A stretch of DNA of 64,000 bases. It comes from Tautonia sp040717455 (GTDB lineage Bacteria > Planctomycetota > Planctomycetia > Isosphaerales > Isosphaeraceae). Below, piece by piece: positions 54,793 through 62,265 of this stretch. The number at the start of each line of letters is the position of its first letter. Within the stretch, counting starts at the first letter, position 1. The stretch spans positions 62,001 through 126,000 of the forward strand of contig NZ_JBFEFH010000003.1 in the NCBI RefSeq assembly GCF_040717455.1. The letters are read 5' to 3'. The translations under genes were made by a program, and so were the position numbers. Under the pieces are notes generated by a model, which worked only from the letters and a program-made list of their open reading frames with translations, had not been told where the DNA came from and made no database searches.

Positions 54793-55572
54793 ATGCCACG
54801 ATCTTATCAACTGGCGCTTGCACTCGGCCTTTCGGTGATCCTTTCCGCCCCGGTCCTGGCGCAGCGCCCCGGAGGCCCCGGGCAGGGTGGGCCGGGTCGG
54901 CCAGGCGGGATGAGGGGGATGCAGGGAGGACTGGTACAGATCCTCTCCATGCCCCCCGTCGTCGACGAGCTCGAACTCTCCGAGGAGCAAACCAGCAAGG
55001 TCCGCACGATCGCGGATCAATTCCGCGAGGAGCTGATGGGCCGAATGAGGGAAACCCGCGAAGCACTGGCGGATCTCGGGCCGGAGGCGCGTCGCGATCG
55101 CTTCGAGGAGATGACCAGGACCCTCGATGAATCCGCCCAGGAACGACTTCAAGAGGTGCTGGAACCCGAGCAGATGACCCGGCTCCGCCAGATCCAGCTC
55201 CAACTGCAAGGGGTCCAGGCCTTTGCGAACCCGAGAGTCAAGGAATCCTTGAAACTGGATGACGAGCAGCAATCGAAGCTCTCCGAGTTGATCGAGGCGT
55301 ATCGATCCGAGACGCAATCGCTCATGGCCGACGCGAGAGAAGCCGACCAGCGTGGCCAGGTCATGCGCGATCTGATGGAATTGCGCCGCGAGACCCTCGA
55401 CAAGGCGATGTCAATCCTGACCGATGAGCAGAAATCCTCCTGGGACGAACTCACCGGCGAGACGTTCCAGATGGGGCCCGGCGCGGGGGGGCGGCGAGGC
55501 GGCTTCGGACCGGGTGGGCGTCCCGGACCCGGCGGTCGTCGAGGGCCGGGCGGTCCTCCGAGTGCTCGTTGA
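54793..55572 (+). CDS. Secreted Spy/CpxP-like (LTXXQ) protein with Gly-rich ends
   Basis: The 259-residue product has a signal peptide (LALALGLSVILSAPVLAQ), then a Gly/Pro/Arg-rich patch. The body is helical with two LTxxQ-like units: ELELSEEQTSKVRTIADQF and LKLDDEQQSKLSELIEAY, plus SILTDEQKSSWDELTG. This is the pattern of CpxP/Spy periplasmic chaperones. The C-terminus is a striking run of Gly, Pro and Arg (about residues 226-259). It could act as a stress-induced chaperone or bind RNA or metal through the tail. Confidence 0.78.
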   Translation: MPRSYQLALALGLSVILSAPVLAQRPGGPGQGGPGRPGGMRGMQGGLVQILSMPPVVDELELSEEQTSKVRTIADQFREELMGRMRETREALADLGPEARRDRFEEMTRTLDESAQERLQEVLEPEQMTRLRQIQLQLQGVQAFANPRVKESLKLDDEQQSKLSELIEAYRSETQSLMADAREADQRGQVMRDLMELRRETLDKAMSILTDEQKSSWDELTGETFQMGPGAGGRRGGFGPGGRPGPGGRRGPGGPPSAR

Positions 55573-55624
55573 TCTGACGATCGGCGTGAGCACCTTCCGC
55601 TGATGTCGAGTGGATCAGCCTCGG

Positions 55625-55670
55625 CGTCGGGAGCCCTGGTCGTCATCCGGGAGGCTCCCGACGTTCTCTT
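55625..55670. terminator. Hairpin between convergent genes
   Basis: An 11-bp perfect stem (CGTCGGGAGCC 55625-55635, GGCTCCCGACG 55653-55663) with a 17-base loop is followed by TTCTCTT on the plus strand. It lies 52 bases after the Spy-like gene and just past the stop of the convergent cytochrome gene, so it may end both transcripts. The loop is long and the T run weak. Confidence 0.5.
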
Positions 55671-58435
55671 CAGTCCTCGGGATGAACCTGAGTTCGCAGA
55701 GTACCGATCCAGGTCCCGTCCTCGCCTCGTACGGGTTTGACGAGGATCGCGTCGTTCAGCGGGGGGTCGCCACTCGCCTTGATCCAGGATGCGGGCCCCT
55801 CGATCCTGAGATCAATCGTGCCCTCGCGATTCGTCGCACCCTGATCGTCCTGCAACGCCCATGTCTGGCCATCGACCGCCAGGATCACGGGCGTCAGGTC
55901 ATCGGGGACATCCTGCACCTCGACGCGACGCAGCCAACCCTCCCGTGTCGGTTCAATCACCTCCGTCACCCGGAGACCGGGGTGGCTGGATGCATGGAGA
56001 TCATAGTGGAGGCGAACACCGTTCCCCTCGAACGTCAATTCCTGGAACGTCCCGAAGCGATCCCTCCGTAGCTCGGGAAATGAGAGTCGACCATCGGGCT
56101 CCTGCAAGAGGATCGGGGGCAGTTCGTCTCGCGCCACCCAGAGGGTCCTCCCTTCTGGGTGCCATTCCCAGAGGCGTCCTTCCTTCGTCCGAGAAAGGAA
56201 GCCCTGATCCCACCACTGCACCCAGATCAACTGATCCGTATCGAACAGGACCGAACGATCCCCCTTCAAGCCGATCGCCAGGCCCCTGGGATAATACGCC
56301 AGGGGGGCATTATCCGGCAGAATCATGTCCCTGACGACCAGGGCACGATCGCCCTGACGCTCGAGGAATTGTCGAGTCGATGTTGAGGCGTTCTCGACCA
56401 GGCCGGGGTTGCCGAGTGCTTCCCAGACCGCTCCCAGTTGCTCGGAAATCGTCCCCTCAATCCCCGGCGCGGGCAGGAGGAATTGCGGCATGGCCGTTCC
56501 CGGCAGGATGCGCTGCGGATCGCTGAGCCAGCGATCGAAATACGGTCGCGACATCCGTTGGTGGGCCAACGCGAGATCCGGTCCGAGCGTTTCCGCCTCC
56601 CCTCCTGGCGGAATCTTCCCATCCAGCACATGACAGGACAGGCAGCCGAACCCCTGGCGCCCGAGTAGGGTGATGCCCACGTCGGGTCCGGGATGCATCG
56701 GTCCGAGTTTGGTCTGCTCACGCTCGGCCGGGTCAACTCGGTCATGGTCTCTCAAGTAGCTCGCGATGGCTTCGGCCTCTCCAGGCTCGAAGTCGAAGCG
56801 AGGCATCCGGACCGAGAGCCAGGGGCGAGCCGTGGGGGCCTCTCCCCGAATGGCGAGATCGAGTGCTTCCGGCTTCAGCTTCGCCCCCACCTGAGAGAGG
56901 TCCGGAGGCGTCAAGGTCCCCTTGAACCCGTTCAGTTCTCGGTCCTCGGCGAGGAATCGCGCCAGTTGCGCCCCGAGGGCTTCCCCTCCCCGGCCATCTC
57001 GGGCGTGGCAACCCAGGCAGTTGTGCCGACGCAGTCCGTCCTCGGCTCGGGTCCAGGACGAAGGGGGAGCAGATCGCAGGGAGGATTCCGAAAGAAAGGT
57101 CCTCAGGGCCAGCCGTTGCTCCTCCTCAAACCCGAACCGGGGGACGCCGAATGGCGGGTTCGTAGAGAGGCACCCTCCCTGAAGATCCGCTGTCCGATCG
57201 AGAGAAACCGACGAGGGGATCGCGCTTACACCCGGGATCTCGTGACAGGATGCGCATCCCACCTTCTCGATGAGAACCCTTCCCCGGCCCGAGTCACCCG
57301 CAGGCTGAGGCCGCTTGAGCTCTGGCAAGCCAACGCTCTCGTCCGAGGTGAGGTAGGCGGCGAGGTGTGCCGCGGCATCCGTCGAGAGGCCAAGATGCGG
57401 GCGATGCCGACCGGGCTGAGATCGAGACGGCCCTGCGAGATAGCTCGCGACGGATTCGAGGGTGCGCTTGGCCCCCAAATCGGACAGATCAGGGGCGACA
57501 TCGATGTGATCCGGGCGTTCGTCATCCAAGTCCCGCGTGTGGCATCCGAGACAACCGGCCGAACGGAAGAGCAGTCGTCCTCGCCCCGGGTCCGCCACGT
57601 TGATCGCCATTTGCGCCTCGCGATCGAGATCGGTCGGCTTCTCCGCCTGCGAGTCGAGGGCTGCGAGCACGTCGGCGACCTGCTGGTCATCGAGACCGAA
57701 GCCCGGCATGGGCGTTCCTGGTCGTCGGTCCTCGGGATCGAGGAGCCAATCGATCAACCAGTCGTCGTGAATGGAGTGGACCCCCGAGAGTGAGGGCCCC
57801 ATGGTCGGGTGCGGGGTCAACCCCGCGATGGCATGGCAGTTGGCGCACCCGACCCGATCCGCCAACTGCCGACCACGTTCGACGGGATCCGCGTCCGGGG
57901 TCTGTCCCGCCTCGTGATAGACTTGAGACGGGGGCAGGTGCTCGAACCCAAACGACGGCCCTCTCCAGTCGATGACAAGTCGACGGTCCGGCCCCTGGTG
58001 AACGGATCGGACTCGGATTGGAACCAAGCCAGGCCGCAGCGTCACGGACTGGGAGACGAACGCAGCACCGCCCTCGGTGCTGACGGCGACATCCCCGAGT
58101 TCCAGGTGAACCAGTCCATCAGAGTCGATCCGAAAGCGGTACGATCCCGGCTCTCTGACCAGAAGCCAGCCGGCCCATCGGGCCCGGAAACCTTCGATCG
58201 GCAATCGAGGGTCAGGAACGGTCGCCCCCCATCGGTCGACCAGAGTCGATGCGACGCGAGTCACCTCGGGTTGATCGTGCTCTCTCGGCATCCAGCGCAC
58301 GACCAGGCCGGGAACGAGTTCCTCCGGATCGGGTTGCTCCTCGTCGGCCTGCGTGCTCAAGCCAATCGAAGGGAGCCAGAGGACGAGCCCAATCACGCCA
58401 GGGAGCATGCGAACGAACTGCAGGGGGAGGTCCAT
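55670..58435 (-). CDS. PA14-domain pentaheme cytochrome c
   Basis: A 921-residue secreted protein with a signal segment (MLPGVIGLVLWLPSIGLS). Residues 40-180 are PA14-like (WAGWLLVREPGSYRFRIDSDGLVHLEL), a carbohydrate-binding module. Five CxxCH haem sites follow: CANCH, CLGCH, CASCH, CLGCH and CLSCH, with plausible distal methionines (GTPMPGF, GTAMPQF, VRMPRF). The last 250 residues are a beta-rich domain without haem, with YYPRGLAIGLKGDRSVLFDTD. Planctomycetes carry many such membrane-associated cytochromes (PSD families), probably for electron transfer linked to sugar oxidation. The gene ends convergent to the Spy-like gene. Confidence 0.88.
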   Translation of the reverse strand: MDLPLQFVRMLPGVIGLVLWLPSIGLSTQADEEQPDPEELVPGLVVRWMPREHDQPEVTRVASTLVDRWGATVPDPRLPIEGFRARWAGWLLVREPGSYRFRIDSDGLVHLELGDVAVSTEGGAAFVSQSVTLRPGLVPIRVRSVHQGPDRRLVIDWRGPSFGFEHLPPSQVYHEAGQTPDADPVERGRQLADRVGCANCHAIAGLTPHPTMGPSLSGVHSIHDDWLIDWLLDPEDRRPGTPMPGFGLDDQQVADVLAALDSQAEKPTDLDREAQMAINVADPGRGRLLFRSAGCLGCHTRDLDDERPDHIDVAPDLSDLGAKRTLESVASYLAGPSRSQPGRHRPHLGLSTDAAAHLAAYLTSDESVGLPELKRPQPAGDSGRGRVLIEKVGCASCHEIPGVSAIPSSVSLDRTADLQGGCLSTNPPFGVPRFGFEEEQRLALRTFLSESSLRSAPPSSWTRAEDGLRRHNCLGCHARDGRGGEALGAQLARFLAEDRELNGFKGTLTPPDLSQVGAKLKPEALDLAIRGEAPTARPWLSVRMPRFDFEPGEAEAIASYLRDHDRVDPAEREQTKLGPMHPGPDVGITLLGRQGFGCLSCHVLDGKIPPGGEAETLGPDLALAHQRMSRPYFDRWLSDPQRILPGTAMPQFLLPAPGIEGTISEQLGAVWEALGNPGLVENASTSTRQFLERQGDRALVVRDMILPDNAPLAYYPRGLAIGLKGDRSVLFDTDQLIWVQWWDQGFLSRTKEGRLWEWHPEGRTLWVARDELPPILLQEPDGRLSFPELRRDRFGTFQELTFEGNGVRLHYDLHASSHPGLRVTEVIEPTREGWLRRVEVQDVPDDLTPVILAVDGQTWALQDDQGATNREGTIDLRIEGPASWIKASGDPPLNDAILVKPVRGEDGTWIGTLRTQVHPED

Positions 58436-58519
58436 TGGTCTTCCGGGAGCAACGCGGAGTTGAGGATCGCGAAGGAGAACCGAGTCTAGTCCCGCATCGC
58501 CCGGCCCTGCAAGTCAACG

Positions 58520-58569
58520 CCACAAACGAAGACCGGGCCGGGAGCACGCGAGCGTCTCCCGACCCGGTC
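58520..58569 (-). terminator. Rho-independent terminator of the polysaccharide-export gene
   Basis: On the minus strand a 14-bp stem with one mismatch (58531-58544 with 58556-58569, arms GACCGGG..GGGAG) and an 11-base loop is followed by TTCGTTTGTG. It lies 34 bases after the stop at 58603 and before the cytochrome gene start. Confidence 0.6.
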
Positions 58570-58602
58570 AACATGTGCGAACACGTTCTTCAATCGGGCC
58601 GG

Positions 58603-59508
58603 TCAGCGGACCCCGAGTGCGGGATCGGCGGGGTTCGGCAGGATCCCGGTATTGGTTTGCTGCCCCTGGAGCGGGATATTGAGGAACCTCAAGCTCTGGG
58701 ACGCGAAGGAGTAAATCTGGATCCCGTTGACCACCGTGAAGAACGGCTCGGCGATGCGGTTGAGGAACACGCTGGTCCGCACGATCGGGTCGCGATAGAC
58801 CACGATCCGGTCGCCCGGCATGAGCTGGTAATTGGTCGTCGTGTCGCCGGCGTTGACGATCGCCGCGAGATTGACCGGGAGCACCTGGGCACAGCAGGCC
58901 CCAGGCGGGGCCGGCCGCACCAGCCGGATGTTCTGCGTCGCCGCCGTCGGGAGCAGGCCACCCGCGTAATTGATCGCATCCAGCACCGTCTCGTTGCCGG
59001 TCAACACCAGGCGGCCCGGCTGGATGACGTCTCCCTGAATGTAGTAGACCTTGCTGTTATACGAGGAAATGTCCACGAAGATACGATTCGATTCCGTCGG
59101 TGGAATCCGCTCGTATTCCAGGGTGTCGGGATTCAGCTCGATGAGCCCGAGTGCCTCATCCGTCAGGAATTGACGGAGGTGGATGATGACCTTTTCCTTG
59201 ACTTCCGAGACCGTCAGTCCGGCCACGTAGATTTCGCCGTAGAAATCGAGCGAGACCTTGCCATCAGGTCGGACGAGCCGCTCACCCGTGATCGGTCGGC
59301 CAGGCAACGCCTCGAGCACCTCGATCCGGATCAGATCCGGCGGCTCGACCACATATTCTGGCATCGAGGTCTTTTCAAGTTCCCTCGGGAGGTTGCTCTG
59401 CGCAATTTTCTCCTCGGGGGTCCTGACCGTCTGGCATCCGCAGGCGATCAGGGCGAGCAGCGGCACGACCCAGGGCAGCCGCCATCGAGCCGTCCGTGTG
59501 CGATCCAT
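58603..59508 (-). CDS. Polysaccharide export lipoprotein (Wza/KpsD type)
   Basis: The 301-residue product has a lipoprotein signal with lipobox LIACGC (Cys24-25 region). The Poly_export domain (PPDLIRIEVLEALPGRPITGERLVRPDGKVSLDFYGEIYVAGLTVSEVKE) is followed by SLBB-type repeats (VYYIQGDVIQPGRLVLTGNETVLDAINYAGGLLP) and the final YQLMPGDRIVVYRDP. Such proteins form the outer-membrane channel for capsular or exopolysaccharide. ATG 59508 is set by CAGGAG seven bases upstream. No other polysaccharide export genes are adjacent in this window. The tail (TNTGILPNPADPALGV) lacks the Wza C-terminal helix. Confidence 0.9.
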   Translation of the reverse strand: MDRTRTARWRLPWVVPLLALIACGCQTVRTPEEKIAQSNLPRELEKTSMPEYVVEPPDLIRIEVLEALPGRPITGERLVRPDGKVSLDFYGEIYVAGLTVSEVKEKVIIHLRQFLTDEALGLIELNPDTLEYERIPPTESNRIFVDISSYNSKVYYIQGDVIQPGRLVLTGNETVLDAINYAGGLLPTAATQNIRLVRPAPPGACCAQVLPVNLAAIVNAGDTTTNYQLMPGDRIVVYRDPIVRTSVFLNRIAEPFFTVVNGIQIYSFASQSLRFLNIPLQGQQTNTGILPNPADPALGVR

Positions 59509-59722
59509 GCGAGACTCCTGCCCGTCGAACCGGGTCCGGCCGTCGGTGGGTCGACTCAGCCCCCCGCCGACTCCTCGGGGGGAACGACCACAAGCACAAT
59601 GCTCGGGGACGGCCACCCTCCCTCCTGATCTCCGGAGCTTTCCCCTTGACAATTAAGTCAGGGGCAAGCTCGACTCACACTAACCATCGGCAAGAAAGGC
59701 CCGAGGCTCAACTCCGATCTCC

Positions 59723-60139
59723 TCAACGCCCCGATTCCCTGTTCCTTCGACCGAAAAAGTGCCGGTACCGATCGGACTGCATTGGCCGCGCGGGTGCATT
59801 CGATCGCCCGATCAGGGTTGATCGGCCGAAGTACTGGGCCGCAGACGCCCCCCCCGGTCGTGACTGATGGTAGGGCGACCGAGGCCGCTCCGTCCCGGCC
59901 TCGCTCCGCTGTTCCTCTCGCCGTTCGAGGATCGCCGACCGCTGCCGGGCCGCGAGCGCGAAGAGCGAGAGCCCGCGATTCCCGGTCACCCCGGGCCACG
60001 CAGGAGTCGTGAGGTAAGGGTCGGCGAACCGGGTCTGGGGCGTGCGAGCCCGATCGAACTGCTGGGCATTCCCGACAGCACCACCAAGCCCCATGCCCAA
60101 CACGACCAGGCACAGGCGGAGCAACGTTTGGCGCGGCAT
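59723..60139 (-). CDS. Small secreted Arg/Gln-rich protein of unknown function
   Basis: A 138-residue product with a signal peptide (LLRLCLVVLGMGLGGAVGNAQ). The mature part is polar, arginine rich and has a tyrosine-rich motif (YFGRSTLIG, YRHFFGRR). ATG 60139 is preceded by GAGGGG seven bases upstream, which supports this start over the upstream GTG. I recognise no domain. It is divergent from the YPTCWR protein gene. Confidence 0.6.
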   Translation of the reverse strand: MPRQTLLRLCLVVLGMGLGGAVGNAQQFDRARTPQTRFADPYLTTPAWPGVTGNRGLSLFALAARQRSAILERREEQRSEAGTERPRSPYHQSRPGGASAAQYFGRSTLIGRSNAPARPMQSDRYRHFFGRRNRESGR

Positions 60140-60531
60140 TGAGATCCCCTCTTCCTTGAGATGAGTCACCTTCCTCCGCGTTACCATCGTTCCAGGCGCA
60201 CGCCGGACATCACATTCCTCCGAAACATTCGTCGCCTCCGATCAACTTGATTCGGAAGGCCAACGGGCACCGCTCGGTCTCACGAGGCGGGTTACGCCGG
60301 CTCTGAACTCGCCCCGAGAGCGCAAGTGCCACTTGAAGCGTCTCCGAACGAATGGGAGAACAGCCAGTCCTCGCCCATCTTGCCCGAATTTCCAGCAGGA
60401 CGTGGTTTCCCCCATTTACTGAAGGTTGCTCCGGGGATTGCCCGATCGTTGTGTTGAGAGGCTGGGGAGCGGGACTCAGGGAGGTCTCGGAGCATCCCGA
60501 AGCCAGGACACTATGCAGCGAGGCGAGGGCA
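60140..60531. other. Divergent intergenic region between two secreted-protein genes
   Basis: This 392-base stretch shows no convincing gene or hairpin terminator. It must contain both divergent promoters, but no two-box promoter is clear. Confidence 0.5.
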
Positions 60532-61521
60532 ATGCGATTCAGGAGGAAAACCCGGGGATGGGGCTGGGGAGCCTTGCTGGCGGTCGTCCTGGCTCCTTCG
60601 GCCGCCCAGGCCCAGTTGTTCCCGAACCTGCCGACCCAGAAACGAGCCCGGATCGATTGCGCCGAGGAGCTCCCGGTCTACGGGATGTATCGGCATAAGT
60701 ATTACGGGTATTATCCGACCTGCTGGCGCCAGTTCCCCCCGGGATGGGGTTGCCCCAGTACGGAATCGCCCGATTGGCAGGCGGAGCTGGCCCGGCAGCC
60801 GCTCGATATCCCCGAAGACGAGTTCGCAGGGCTCGACGGACTTGGTGCCGACCCGTTCGGCGATCCCGCGGATGATGACCTCCTGCCGGAGCTCCCCCGG
60901 CAACGATCGCCGTTCGAGTTGGATCAGCCGGGAGCGGGGGAATCTCCGCCCGATGCTCCTCGACGTGCCCCCTCGCCCTTCGGGGCGGATCCGTTCGAGA
61001 CGCCGGATCGTGGCGGACCTGCGCCCTCGTCCCCTGCCCCGTCTCCGTTCGATCTCCCGGGAGCCTCGTCGACGGGGCCGGATGCGGCCCCCTTGCTCAA
61101 CCCCCCGATCACCTCGGGACTTTCCGAATCCGAGGGCACTGACCCCATCGCATCGCTCCCGCGACTGCCTCACGCCTCCGAACTGGCGGTGCTGCCGGAT
61201 TCCCGACCAAGGCCAATCCGACTCCCGTCAGAGTCCGGGGCAGCTCCGTTCGTGAATGCCTCGACCATGAGTGAGGTTCCGCAAGAGGTGATCGGGGCGG
61301 ACGTAACCATGCCGAACGCACTCACCTCCCGACCCGTCGGCCCACTCGCGACGGATCCCCTCGCACCGCCTCATGACGTCTCGGCGGGGGTGATCACCGA
61401 CCCCAGGGGAGTCCAGTATGCTCCTGCCCTCGGGGGGGCTGAGGTCCCGGTCGAGATTGAGTACCCTGAGGCACGTCCCAGGCGACGTCTCTTCTCGGGA
61501 CTCTTCGGGCGAGGTCGATAA
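60532..61521 (+). CDS. Secreted protein with YGYYPTCWR motif, planctomycete family
   Basis: The 329-residue product has a signal peptide (GALLAVVLAPSAAQAQ) followed by a short conserved part (residues 45-90): PVYGMYRHKYYGYYPTCWRQFPPGWGCPSTESP. I recall this YYGYYPTCWR..P.GWGCP pattern from several planctomycete exported proteins, where it has no assigned function; two conserved Cys could form a disulfide. The remaining 240 residues are low-complexity, rich in Pro, Ser, Asp and Ala, ending in a basic RRRLFSGLFGRGR. ATG 60532 is chosen by the signal peptide. Confidence 0.68.
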   Translation: MRFRRKTRGWGWGALLAVVLAPSAAQAQLFPNLPTQKRARIDCAEELPVYGMYRHKYYGYYPTCWRQFPPGWGCPSTESPDWQAELARQPLDIPEDEFAGLDGLGADPFGDPADDDLLPELPRQRSPFELDQPGAGESPPDAPRRAPSPFGADPFETPDRGGPAPSSPAPSPFDLPGASSTGPDAAPLLNPPITSGLSESEGTDPIASLPRLPHASELAVLPDSRPRPIRLPSESGAAPFVNASTMSEVPQEVIGADVTMPNALTSRPVGPLATDPLAPPHDVSAGVITDPRGVQYAPALGGAEVPVEIEYPEARPRRRLFSGLFGRGR

Positions 61522-61562
61522 TCGATCCCCTCGGCCGTTCCCAACGCGAGCGAACTTCACTC

Positions 61563-61595
61563 ACGCCGTCCTCGCCCCATGGGCGAGGACGGCGT
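61563..61595 (+). terminator. Strong hairpin after the YPTCWR gene
   Basis: A perfect 15-bp stem (61563-61577 with 61581-61595) with a three-base loop CAT lies 41 bases after the stop at 61521. It is followed by CTCGTGTTTGT, which is only moderately T-rich. It probably ends the upstream transcript. Confidence 0.7.
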
Positions 61596-62265
61596 CTCGT
61601 GTTTGTAGGAATGCTCGATTCTTTGTTCTTTGTCCCGCTCTCGCACGCCATGACTCCACCACCGCGATTGATCGATCACCGTTTGAGCCAAGGAGCAGCG
61701 ACCCGGCACACGCGATCAGCTCCGGTTCGATGGGGCCCACGGGTCTGCCGCCAGACAGGTTCTCGGCCATTCAGCAGCGATGACGAGCCTCCGTGCATCC
61801 TCAACGGTTCTGGGTCGTCACCCTCGGCCTCACCGAAACTTCTTCTCGAATCCGATCCGGTGACCGAGCCCTCGCTTGCCGAGCACGATTGGCGGCCGGC
61901 ACGGACCACCAGGGGAGTTGCCGAACCGACGCATTTTCCCTGCTCTCACACGAGCAAGACGGCGACGGTACGACCAACCTGGGGGCCCAAGGCAGACCCG
62001 GTTCGAGAGAGGATCAGTCGAGGGATTGGACGGGTTTTCCGCCACGTCGGTAGGCTTAGGTTTTCGAAGAATCGAGGCTACCATCACCGGTGTCGGCCGG
62101 CTATAGTCAGTGGCATCCCATAGATCGACACCGTCATAAGACGATCGCCCTGCGTGGAGCTGGTGGGCCTCGTCCACGAAGCGGGCCCAGATATCCCATC
62201 TGGACGCGCTTCCACCGGGAGGTGGCTTCTGGGCGTTTGTCTCTGCTGAACACGGAGGGTTCGCG
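61596..62265. other. Intergenic region before the histidine kinase gene
   Basis: About 670 bases lie between the terminator and the kinase start. Open frames exist on both strands but have no domains, no ribosome site and unusual amino acid use. A good -10-like TATAGT lies at 62102-62107 without a matching -35. I see nothing else. Confidence 0.5.

Noticed and set aside
61599..62123. 174-codon frame in the gap before the histidine kinase
   Set aside because: It starts after the strong hairpin with no ribosome site and has no recognised pattern.
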